Below are positions 28,493 to 39,913 of a stretch of DNA of 64,000 nucleotides, one piece after another. The stretch covers positions 19,470,501 to 19,534,500 of the forward strand of contig NC_068561.1 in the NCBI RefSeq assembly GCF_022201045.2. The letters run 5' to 3'. The position numbers and the translations under genes are program-made. The notes under the pieces are model-generated. The model was given only the letters and a program-made list of their open reading frames with translations, had not been told where the DNA came from and did no database searches. Each line of letters starts with the position of its first letter. Position 1 is the first letter of the stretch. The DNA is from Citrus sinensis (taxonomy: Eukaryota; Streptophyta; Magnoliopsida; Sapindales; Rutaceae).

Positions 28493-29808
28493 ACAAAAGT
28501 CTATTTGATATTTGTTTGGTACACTCACTCGCTCTGACCACCAGCCACCACCGCTACCTCCACCACCACCAAAGGTTGACCTAGCCTTTGACTCATCGGA
28601 TACCCGTAGCTTTTCCCATACTATAAAAATTTGCTTTAACTCATGCTCAAAAAAGACACGAAAGAACATTGACTCTTTAAACTAATACAAATGCAGAGAC
28701 CTTTTCTTGGAATAGTAAAAAGATGGTCTCTTTGTCTCTCTGCCTAATTAAACATAACAAAGGATAAGAGGAGGAATTGTTGGTCAAATCTCGTTTGCTA
28801 ATAATAATCTAAGTACTGTTTCTTTCTTCCCCTTTCCAATGTTTTTCCCTGTTCACACATCACGCTTGGTGCGAATTTGACAAGTTTTTATTTATTTAAT
28901 TACTTTTACAAATACGATTTCGCGACTTTGCAAAATTATCTATTAAGACAGCACTGCACTGCACTGTTGTGTTTTGGTTGGTGAGTCAGCGTTCCGAGTT
29001 CTTTCCAAATAAGCCAGCAGAGTCATTTCTTTTCAATTGCGTCACTTGAAAATTACGACCAAATTACTCGGAAACTGCACAAAATTAATTAAATAAAATG
29101 AAAATAAAAGCACTCTGGCTCAATATGTCTTCACAGACACAGAACTTGAAGCTAATTAGTAATTGTGTTTGGTAAATCACTTTGTCAAATGATGATGATC
29201 ATTATAATAAAACAGTGTGATTAAGAAAATTCAATAACTTCATCACCTTACCCAGTTGATCTGAGTCGTCGGATGAGTTAACTCATCATTATCAATTATT
29301 TATGGTCATATTATGACAATAATGATGATTATGACGTGGCCCTGTTTGGTGAGCATAATTATTTAGTAACATTGAGAAGTAATAATCACATACTGAATAA
29401 AAAAATAACAAGTTACTTGCTACAATAACAAAATAGAAATTTGAATTATTTTGACTTATAGAGGGCAAGAAAAGCACTTCTTCTGCATAAAACACTTTAA
29501 ATCAAGAGTACTGGTACAAAAGGCAAAAGCACTTCTCTCTATCTCTCTCGTGTATGAACGAGTGTATATTTATATTCATTCACGTGCGTTTGTCAACCTA
29601 GATTTGTCGGTCAATCTTTTACTGGCACAAGGGCAGAATTAAATTAAAAATACGTGTGATGGTTATAATTATCTATCTTTGATTTTATAAATTAAAAGAT
29701 TTGCACAAGCGATAGCTTTCATTTTTAAAGCCTCAGGTTTTTTTTTTCCATCTTCATCGACAAACACCATTCGTTTTTCTTTTTCTTCTCTTCTTGTGAC
29801 CAAAAAGA

Positions 29809-31501
29809 ATGGAGCTAGCTTTGAGCTTAGGCGACACCTCAAAGCCGTTTTCGTCAAAATTATCAAGCAAAGATCTAGGGTTTTGCATGGGCTTGAACGG
29901 GAGCAGCTTTAATGGGAAATCAGAAGAGAAAAGTGCTTCCGATCATCACCCCCCTCCCATTCAGCTCGATCTTCTTCCTTTCTCTCCAGTTCCCCGAGCT
30001 CATCATCATCAGCCTTCTTCTCAGCTTCGGTTTCCATGGCTCAACGGTAGCTTTAATACCCACTTGCCGTAGTTCTGTTCTTTTGTTTTCTTTATGATCT
30101 TGTTTTGGTTGCCGAGGAAAATTGAAAGAATTCTTTTTATCATATGATCAAAACTTTGTTTAGGGTTTCCCTTTTATATGTTGGCATAACTTTGTTTCAG
30201 TGGTGAGTACTGAACCGGGTCCGATGGATGGTGCGGGAGGAGGAGGGCTGGACGTGAACCGGTTTCCGGTGGCGATGGCGCAGGAGGAGGCTGATGATGG
30301 GACGACGGCGCTGTCATCTCCGAACAGTACGGTGTCGTCTTTTCAAATGGATCACTTTTGTATAAGAAACGGAAGGAGCAAGAGAGATTTATTCGATGTT
30401 GAAATAAGTCATGACAGAGCAAGTTCAAGAGCAAGTGATGATGAAGAAAATGGCTTAACAAGAAAAAAGCTGAGGCTCTCTAAAGAACAATCTGCTTTTC
30501 TCGAAGAAAGTTTCAAAGAACACAATACCCTCAATCCCGTAAGTCAATTTATTTACAAACCCCACCCCCCCCACCCAAAAAAAAAAAAGAAAGAAAGGGG
30601 TTTAGAATAATTTATTTAAATTAAGCATTTAAAATTTGTCTATATTGAGTGTCTACAATTTTTGAAATTTGCATGCAGAAGCAAAAGCTTGCTTTGGCCA
30701 AACAATTGAATCTCCGTCCTCGACAAGTTGAAGTGTGGTTTCAAAACCGGAGAGCAAGGTAACAAAATTTTTTAGCTGTATTTTTTCTTCCTCAACCCTG
30801 CAATTGATTGTATGATAAAAGGTTTTTTTCATTACGCATCCCAAGTTTTGTTAAAGCGACTTTGGTTCCATTGGAAAACCCAACTTTTATCTATACTCTC
30901 AGGTTTTTTTTAATTATATTGTAACTAAAGATTGGGATACGCGATGGAAAATAAGGTGCTATAATTAACAACAATGGTTCTGCATACTTTTCTCCTATTG
31001 TAGTGACCTCATGGGAAGATCATTAATCAACGTTAATGTTGTTGTTGCTGTTGTCATTATCATCATCATAAGTTATGAAAGGTGAAGGCGAGTTAATTCA
31101 GGCACGTCTTGATATTGTGTTGTACAACATGTTGCAGGACAAAGTTGAAGCAGACAGAAGTGGATTGTGAGTATTTAAAGAGATGCTGTGAGACATTGAC
31201 GGAAGAGAACAGGAGGTTACAGAAAGAGCTGCAAGAATTAAGAGCTTTAAAAACCTCTCAACCTTTTTACATGCAGCTCCCTGCCACTACTCTCACTATG
31301 TGTCCTTCTTGCGAGCGCGTGGCCACCGCCACCACCTCCTCCGCCACAGCCACCACTGCAGCAGCTGCTACCACCGCCGCTAAGGGCAACAACAGCAACA
31401 ACAAGGACTCCTCCGTAACATTACAATTGGCTAACAAGCCTGCTAGATTGTTTCCATTTTCTCAGTTGCCCCAAGCCCAAGGTGCTCAATCGACTTCATG
31501 A
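29809..31501 (+). CDS. HAT14: Class II homeodomain-leucine zipper protein, HAT14 type
   Basis: Four exons: 29809-30046, 30201-30538, 30679-30758 and 31138-31501, joining in frame to 339 aa. The ATG at 29809 opens with MELALSLGD, an LxLxL (EAR-type) repression motif. The homeodomain spans about 166-222: [18 protein letters not shown] in exon 2, [17 protein letters not shown] in exon 3. The leucine zipper follows at about 224-265 ([19 protein letters not shown]). CPSCE at 274-278 is the class II signature, linked in this family to redox sensitivity. The protein should bind CAATNATTG-type sites as a dimer in the nucleus; class II members usually repress and many respond to light quality and auxin. 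The tail holds Ala/Thr and Asn runs. The start and the post-zipper block resemble Arabidopsis HAT14 (At5g06710) more than HAT1-4. The intron inside the homeodomain is at a family position. Confidence 0.95.
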
Positions 31502-34430
31502 AATGTGGAAAAGTACAGAAATTATATATGTAAGCTTTGAAGAAAAAAAAAAAAACCTGAAATATAAAGATCCTTTTGTCCGTTTTGTAAATTTTTTTGG
31601 CTTGAAGATTATCTTTATTTTTTAAATTATTAATTTTCTCTAGTTCCTAGTAGTTTTGTGTAATGGGGAGAGGGAGATATTGTAAGAGTTGATATATTTT
31701 GTTGACTGACATTAATTAATGAGATAATGGAAGAAATTTTTATTAGAAATCTGCCTTTTGGTCTTTTTTCGTTTTTTTTTTTGTTTTCAATTTCTTGGTT
31801 AAAAGTGCAATGTGTTCTTTCCTCCATGCTAGTAGGACTGAAATTAATTCTAAACCCTCTAAATTTTTATTGAATATTTCCACATGATATGAGTAAAATA
31901 ATAATATCAATATGGACAAGAAAAATTTAGTGTCACATCATTTACAATGTAAATGTTGGAAGTTGGATATTGATTTAAGAAGTTTCGTTAATTTTTTGTA
32001 ATTTTTTTGTTTTGTTTTTTTTAATATTGAAATCAAAACTAATGCACGATATTGGATAATTTTATTTACTTCTCAATTAGTACTATGTGTCGGTGTGATA
32101 AGTGGTTGGGTTTCATTAATAAAGAAATGATGATTAGTTGATTAAATCAACCTAATTATATTGCAAAAACGATTGTTCAACGACCAACTTGAATGCCATC
32201 CTATGATTTACATGTTTTATGTTAATAAACAGCCTACAAAAATGACCTGACTGAAATAATACGAAGTTAATTGCAGGCTGCAATCCTGTTAGCCGCCCCT
32301 CTTTCGTTGAAACGTCCTCTTTACAATTATTTCATGAGACTCAAGGATTTCTTTCCCTATAATTGACTCTTAAGAATTTCCGTTTAAGACTAATATAGAT
32401 GAGCGACATAGTTTTAAAATAAGATATATAATTATGGATCATGCTTGACTAAGGTTGAATTTGTTTGTTTTAATATGAATAGATTTGAATTTAATTGTAG
32501 TCTGGATAGGTTTAGATGGTAATTTCTGAATGACATGTTTTTTTTTTTTTCAATTTTCAATTATAAAAATTTAAAAACTAACAGTTTGACATAAATATCA
32601 TTTTAGTGGTGCATATATATGTTGTTCTTCACAATTTGAAAATTTAACAAGTGGATAGTTTGATAGCATTAAAAAAAAAAAAAAGGTACTATCATTGTTT
32701 CTTAATTTAGTTTTGTAATAAAAGATGTTATAATTGTAATTATAACATCAACTTTCATTATAAAGTGAACATTGCTATTTTATTTTTATTCATTACAATA
32801 GATATAATTTGATTTGTTCAATATTTTGGTTTAATTAATGTTGTAATGAGAAGAAAAATTAAATCAATTAAAAATAATTATTTCTAGGATAATACAAAAA
32901 TATTAGGTTTATACGTAATATAGGAAATATATGAATTGTTGAGACTAATTTTGAGATTTGAAATTAAAATTTTTTATTTAGATTTCTAACTTCAGATAAA
33001 AGTGGACTTTTTTCTACTTTTTCTATTTAGGTAAAATTCTTTGACAACAAGTGGTATGTTAAAGAAAATAAATAGCCCAAAATAAGTAATTTTTTTTTAA
33101 AAAAAAGCTAAATTAAGACTTCAAACTAAAAAATAAACAAGTACCTAAGATATCCCGTAAAACAGAAGAATTTTTTTTTTTTTCAGAAGTGTTCTATGCA
33201 TTTACCATGAATATAAACCTCAATGGTACAATAATAATAATAACAACAACAACAACAACTTGTATAAATTAATAGATCTTATCCCTCTAGTTAGTATTGG
33301 AATATTTTTAAAAATAAATAGTGTCTTATTGTAAAGAAATGTCTATTTAATTGTGCTTTATGGAAGAGTTATCCTTTCACTTAAAGGATACATCCTTTCA
33401 TGGTGGTCTTTCATTTGAAAATATATCATTTCATGGTGACATTTCATTTGAAATGGTGATGGTTCAATTTGGGCCATTGATTAATATTAAATCTTGATCC
33501 AATGGATATGAATGAAGGGATATCATGAAAGATGACACTCCAAATGGAAGGGCACAAGTATATTTATAAATAGAGGCCATCTTTAGGATATTTAGACATG
33601 AAAATAATTATCTCACACCACTCTTTTCTCAGCCTTTTTTTCTAAAACGAATTTAATCATAAAACACTTATTCTTGTGCATTAAATAGCCAATATATTGT
33701 TTCTTAGCATGTTTGAAACATTCAAAAATGTTATGGTTTGCTTTCATCGATTCACAACGCAAGCAAACAAACAAGTGTTTTATTATATTTGGGAGGCGTA
33801 TTTGTTTAACCCATGTGCATCACTCAATTGATGGGAGCAAATCACGTCTTAAGAAAAGCGACATTTGTAACGTACCGTGAAGTACACATTATTTTCTTCC
33901 TACATACAGAGTTGTAAACACATTACTTTACACAATAAAATTCTAACATTATTATTACAATTCTCTACATTTGCCATTCCCCACAAATATATACCACCAA
34001 CAATTAGTCCGCGGTGCATTAATTCTTCCGAACTCAAACCAAAAAATAATTTGAATTAAGACTATAACAAATAATGTTGCTTTATAGCATTAAAAATACA
34101 ACATTATCTAGTCATGGCCCCAAAAATAACATACTATTATAAATAATTAATTGAACCATTGTAGTCCTATTGAAGTACAAGGAGATAAAGATGCCTTAGA
34201 GATGCCATTGGGCTCCGTTGAAGTAGACATGACGTGTTCGAAAAGGTGCCTTAGAGATACCATGGGGTCCTATTGAAGTAGACAGAACATGTTTTTTTTT
34301 TTTTTTTTTTTTATACAGTAGACGGACACATGTTTGAACTAAACATATTAGCCCTTCTAAAATATCTTCCACCACTGGATTTGGACCTTCTAGCCGATAC
34401 AGTAACAAATTGTCTGCACAAATCCATTTT
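31502..34430. other. Intergenic region with a possible LTR remnant
   Basis: AT-rich 3' flank of the HD-Zip gene, an AAT/AAC tract near 33230-33258, then 33340-33860 with a well-formed TATAAATAGAGGCC-like promoter core near 33564 and no gene downstream. That arrangement recalls a Copia-type solo LTR, but I could not define TG...CA ends or a 5-bp duplication. Confidence 0.35.
34163..34293. repeat. Degenerate tandem repeat, period about 60-65 bp
   Basis: GTCCTATTGAAGTA, or a close variant, recurs at about 34164, 34213 and 34267, and GCCTTAGAGAT(G/A)CCAT recurs between. Two to three divergent copies, followed by a long T-run. Confidence 0.6.
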
Positions 34431-34499
34431 CTATGGCTTGAAATCTTCCAGATAATAGAAAAAGGTAATGATCTTCAAGAAAATAAATAAGGGTTTGTT

Positions 34500-34803
34500 T
34501 TCTTCACTTTATTGTCCAGGGAAAAAAGGACTATGGTTGAGTTAGTAAACAACACAAAGAGCAACAAAACAGGACTATGGTGGATAATTGAAGAGATCCA
34601 GAACCAAAAAAGTGAGTTTTGTAATGTCATTGTCAATCATATCCCTAGAACTTGTAATGTTTGTGCTCATTCCCTAGCAAAATTTGCTGTGGCAGCAAAT
34701 ACGCCTGCTGTCTGGTTAGACCATATTCCAGCAGAGGTGATGAATGTTCTGATTTAGTATTGTTTTAAATGAAAAGGTTTACTTTCTTCTCAAAAAAAAA
34801 AAG
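34500..34803 (+). mobile_element. LINE 3' relic (RNase H C-terminus)
   Basis: The frame ending at 34757 contains GLWWIIEEIQNQ, then VNHIPRTCNVCAHSLAKFA and a terminal WLDHIPAEVMNVLI, the standard RNase H end of plant LINE-type retrotransposons. An A-run follows at 34791-34802. Everything upstream is missing. Confidence 0.75.
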
Positions 34804-34804
34804 T

Positions 34805-36590
34805 TGTCCAGGGCAAAAAGGAAGCATTTTCTTGTACATCTTGTCATTCATGCATGTACTCAAACAAAATAATGCACTAGTACACGTAATTTTTTTCCTT
34901 TCAATTTTAAAGTTTGATCTGCTCTAAATTTTGTGATACAAGAAAGACACCCCTACCCTCTAGGCTTTTAAAAGGAAAAAAAAAAATTCAATTTTCAAAC
35001 CAAACAACCAAGAAGCAATGGTAATGGTATGCCAAATTTTGGATTTTGGGTCCAACAAACTCAAGAGCAATAGGCTTTGAACAAGCCGAATGTGCAAAAT
35101 GTTTTATATTTTCGGTCCAAATGGATTGTACCCAACTACCCATTAAGATTACAATAGAGAGCTATTTGGCCCCCATTTCGTATCTCAATATACCCCGTTA
35201 TATGATTATAACCCTTGTTAACAAGTTTAGTACCCCCATCAATAAATTTTTGTTGATGAGTAAAATTCCGACAAAAATTCTTATTTCTCTAATTCCTCTC
35301 CTTTATGATCTATTCTTGATCAAAGTATCAGTCCACTTTTTGGTGTATCTCATTAAAAAAATTCAGTTGAAGAAGGTGAGCAATTTTCCTTGACAAGGGG
35401 ATGCTAATTCTGAAAATAATATAGATTTATTCTTGTATTTGCTCAATATGAGAAAATTTGGGTAAAAGATAGTAGATTGCCATAAATTTGGACCCAATGT
35501 TATCATGCTAATAATGTTGATGTGTCGCCAATTATTGATCGACATACATTAAGATATAGGTTAATTTTATTATCTCATCATTAAGACCTTAATTATTAAA
35601 ATCAATAGTTAAAAAACACGTCATATTTCATATCATTTGAAATACGGTTTTTGTATCTCAATTTTGTACATATTATATTACTCCTCGATAGCATGAGATT
35701 GAATAATTCAAGCCACTAATAACAAATACTTGTTAGAAAAGTAAACAATGGAACCCAACTTTGAATAAATTGTAAGTCAAGGAATTAGAATTCTGTTTTT
35801 CCAACATCATGCTTCCAAATAAACGTGGGGGGGAAAAATCTTCAAATTTTTATAAAAGTTAATAATAAATTTTAAAAGAAGAAAAAAAAAATTGTTAAAT
35901 AAAAACAAGTAAACAACACTAATGTAATGTAAACTATTATTCTTTTGAAATTAAAGTCAAGGTTCCAGATTATTAACCCCAACCAAAAAAAAAAAAGTCA
36001 AGGTTCTAGAACCAGTCTCCAACACGAGATCCACATCTATTTTAATTACTATATGACCACCTTTTTTTTTTACTATTAATTTTTGTTTTTAATTGCATTA
36101 GAAAATAGAAGGTTTTTTATTTATTTATTTTGTTGACGACATTTTTCTCTTAAGAGCGGCGCTATTCAGCCTCCACGAGTCATATGACCAGATCCCTTTT
36201 CTAAGTATACTACAAAAAAATGTTTATGTGTCTTTATACACCCCATTTGAAACCAAATTACCGTTGGATTGGAGCTGTTAGCGGGGCCCCCTTATATATA
36301 CTTTGTTATGAAACCCACAAATTTATTTTCACCGTTCTAGCCTCAGTCTTATTCGTTACAGTTTGTTACCAGATATCATGAACTCTTTAGAATACGTAAG
36401 AGATAATATAATTAATTAATGTGTGTATAAAACGTATGGTTAAATTTTATATAACAGCCGCTTACATGTTAATTTTTCAAAATAAATACACACATTTCAT
36501 AATATTATTTGTTTGTTGTATTACGAACATAGTGCCTTAGGGTACCTCTAACTTATATGTAATTTACTTTTTTACTTTTTTTTTTTTAAA
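34805..36590. other. Intergenic region
   Basis: AT-rich, with no open frame I recognise. The frame near 35046-35393 has no family features. Two related A-rich stretches (AAAAAAAAAAAGTCAAGGTTC near 35987 and GTCAAGGTTCCAG near 35957) suggest a small local duplication. Confidence 0.45.
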
Positions 36591-36594
36591 AAAA

Positions 36595-37640
36595 AGAGAT
36601 TTCTATTAATTCAAAGAGGATAAAAGATACATCACTTGTGGAGGAGGGTATGAACCCTTCCATACAACAGTTTCACATTTCTCTAAAGCTAACTTAGCCA
36701 AAGAGTGGACAATGATATTACAAGATCTATGCATATACTTAATACTAACATGCTCGAAGTTTTCCATTAACTTTTGAATTTCCGACAACACCCAAAAGAT
36801 CTCGGATCTGTTGCCCTGCCCGTTGTTTACTAAGCAGACCACTCCTTGAGAATCTGATTCCACAATTAAAGCTTTTACATGAGTTTCTCTCGCAATCTGC
36901 ATGCCCCACTCCATAGCTTCTGCCTCAGCATAAGAGACATCTCCATGGAATTTAGAAATCTTGATTGCAGCTGCTGTAACTTGCCCCGTTTCATCTCTGA
37001 TGACAGCCCCCAGACCAGCAAGGTTCTTTTATGAGCTGGCAGCTGCATCGATGTTGACCTTTACAAATCCTTTTTTAGGGGGGGGGGGGATACCAAGCCT
37101 GTTGAGACATCCTCTGCTGATTTTCATTGCTTACATCAGTTGAAGATTGCACCCTCTTATAAGCCTCCATTACAGCTTCAGCTTTAGCCACCATAATCTG
37201 GGGATTCTCTCGTTTTTCTTTGAACAGCAATTGGTTTCTTGCATTCCACTTCACCCAAAGAATCGATACAAACAACTCTATGTCAGCTTTGCTTCTCATT
37301 CTTTTCATGCTATGCAACATACTCAAAATATCCTGCCCAGGAGCTGCATGGATATCATTATCAAAATGAGTAAGTCTCCATACCTTCTTAGCAGCTTTAC
37401 ACTCCACTAAAGCATGAACTACATTTTACACACCTGGCAGGTAGGCTCCTGAATATTTTCCTCTTCCACAAATTCTCAGCTGAAAGAAGTAGGTTTTTGG
37501 CTGCCCTCCATGCAAAAATTCTTATCTTTTTTGGCAGAGCAAGAGACCATATGATATTCCACTCATTTTTCGAAGTCTCTGAGCTTGAAGGCATGGCTGG
37601 AAACAAGAGAAAAGTTGGAATCAATTGATTTTCTTGCTAA
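36595..37640 (-). pseudogene. LINE remnant: RT zinc-binding plus RNase H domains, broken
   Basis: Read on the minus strand, in order: WNIIWSLALPKKIRIFAWRA and an ENLWKRK segment (zf-RVT), a lost frame at the Cys pair CQVC near 37430, ECKAAKKVWRL, ILWVKWNARNQLLFKEK, then VNIDAAAS, a stop (TAA, near 37030), AEAEAMEWG, IVESDSQGVV and YMHRSCNIIVHSLAKLALE (RNase H, with its acidic residues). It ends in an A-rich stretch near 36577-36595. At least one frameshift and one nonsense codon make it dead. The reverse transcriptase core is absent, so it is 5'-truncated. Confidence 0.85.
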
Positions 37641-37644
37641 AGTT

Positions 37645-39900
37645 TCTGTCTGAAAATTAATGGAAGAATATCAAAAACCTGAAGCACATTAAAGCTCCTG
37701 CTAATTCTTCTTTTCTTTGGCTCCTGCAAGTTCTTCTTTTCTTTCTGATTTTTATATTCATCTCTTTCAAATCACATTTCTATTCGGGGTTTTAAAATGC
37801 GAGTAATAAAAATTCTGTCGCTGGTTTTAATGAAGAATGAGGTGAATTAAGTTTACTTTTGGAAAAAAAAGTGGTATTTTAAAGGGGTTTCGTTCAGAAG
37901 GAAGGGTTTTAAGAAGAGTTCAGAGGGGTGCTAATAGCATCAATTTACCGTTATTATTGCTTCTCATAGACTTCAAATACCTTATTATTGTTAATCACAA
38001 TTGTTTAATTTATATTAGAAACGAAAAGGCATTACAATAATTAAACATTTCTTTTTTTCATTTAGTCAATAAATCCTTCTATATATTCCGGTCAATTGTA
38101 TGAATGGATGAACGATTAGATTAATTTTCATTTATTCAGATCCCGTGCATGATAAACAACAATACATTTTAATTTGGTAATAAAAAATAGAATACTTGAT
38201 TCTTTGAAAAAAAATTTTCTTGGGGTTCCCTTAAAGCAATTGCATTCATAATTATAATATAATTAAAAAAAAAACAAAATAAGTGGGGTCTAATAAGATA
38301 TAAGGTGCGTTTGTATTTAAGGTTAGACAATACTAAAATATTTGGTAAACAATAGCTGCTGTAGCTTAAAAGTTATGTTGACCTGATTTTTCACTTGTAC
38401 GATGAAAAATTTATTATATCTTTAATAATTTTGTCAAAATTATTATTTAAAATTTATATTATTAACTTTTATTTTATAGTTACATTTTTTTTCCACAACA
38501 ACTATAACTTAAAAAGCATAGCATACCTTAATTCTTATAACAAATAAAATATCAAAAAGTAGGTGCTAAGTAGCTCCTCTATTCTTATATTTTCTTGGTT
38601 CATTAGAACCTTGATAAAATGATACTCAATAAATTAATAACATCAATTAAATAATATTTTTCACCAATCCCAACCTGGGACTAACATAATATATTTTTTT
38701 TCTATAGGATAGTAATTTTTTTTAAAAAAATTCATATTTTTTCTATAACACCCAATTATTACATAAATTAATAATTATTTATATTGAAACTAAATCTAAA
38801 TGGTATGTCTTAAGTGACTTTTGTAAAGTTTGTTCTCAACATTGCTGGCTTCTTGTTTTAAATTGATTTGTTTTCTTGGTCTGGCAATTTTTTTTTAATT
38901 ATTATTTTACAACGATGTACAATTTTGATTCTAATTTAAATCTAGATTTTACAACATCCACACAGTCCACATGTCATGTGATTTCGACATGGCAATCACT
39001 AAGCCTAAAAAAAAAAAGAATAATAATAATAATAATAATAATATTGAGATTACCGACAAATCAAACAAAGCTTTATCATATTTTTTGAAGTGGTGATTTG
39101 CTGTCAAAGGCATCTCATGTGACCCAAGCGAGAAAAGGAGTAAAGTGTGCAACCAAAATAATTTTATACACACACACATATATATATATATAACTTATTA
39201 AAAGCAGCAATCAGCGGAATCATTTTCCTCAAACAAAATTGACAAATGTTTCAACTAAAGGAAAATGACATCAACAAAAAAGCTCCAACAATCCTTCATT
39301 ATTTACCACTAGTCAAGTTTGAAACTTTGAAACTTCACCGTCACAACTTTGACAAACAAACAAATTTATAAATTGAACATCAACCATTGGGCCAAAAAAA
39401 AGTAATTAAACGGTAAAATTATTTTAAAATAAAATTTTTTTGCACAAGTTTTCATCAGCCAACTCCAGCTTAAAGAAGATGGCTTAATAGACACTAAACA
39501 CTAGTAGTGACTACCTGAACAAATGCTAAATTTTATGATTGAAAATTAATCAAACAGCCCGGCACCATCACTCACTACATCATTACTCACTTAAGTTAAT
39601 GCCTTCCACAAGAAATTGCCATGTGGCACAAGAGCTCCAGAGGGACTGGCTTGCATATAAACAAATACGATTATTACAAAGTACTGATCAATCTCTCTGA
39701 CGTATATTTTCATTTTTTATGTCATCCCACATTTTTGCTCATAACTTATCGGGAAGAGAAAAATATTAATTACTTGTATGGAGCTTCTCCACGGTGATTT
39801 GCTTCTACAATTCCAAGAAAATAGACAAAAAGAACTATACGGCATGTGTGATTTCTACAAAGCACCCGTTAAATATGATTGGCCTCTGTAAAAAGCTTGG
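37645..39900. other. Intergenic region with a MITE relative
   Basis: Contains a hAT-like MITE relative at 38308-38540 and an AAT tract at about 39017-39043. No gene seen. 39780-39910 is the 3' flank of the minus-strand TBR gene. Confidence 0.5.
38308..38540. mobile_element. Diverged copy of the hAT-like MITE at 19.7 kb
   Basis: Shares, in order, GGTGCGTTTGT, TTTGGTAAA, AGCTGCTGTAG, TTTTTCACTTGTA, GATGAAAAA, ATTATATCTTTAATAATTTT and TTAACTTTTATTT with 19680-19953. Its right end is eroded. Confidence 0.6.
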
Positions 39901-39913
39901 TGGTCAAAAAAAT

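Larger units (their letters stand above)
22345..29800. other. Intergenic region without recognisable genes
   Basis: Contains a degenerate GATAATGATTAT minisatellite at about 22831-22882, GA/TA tracts at 23068-23110, a TG tract near 23240, CT and AAT tracts at 26180-26300, and a small foldback element at 28389-28492. The open frame near 24949-25302 has no family resemblance and its codon use does not look coding. 29500-29800 is the upstream region of the HD-Zip gene. Confidence 0.5.
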
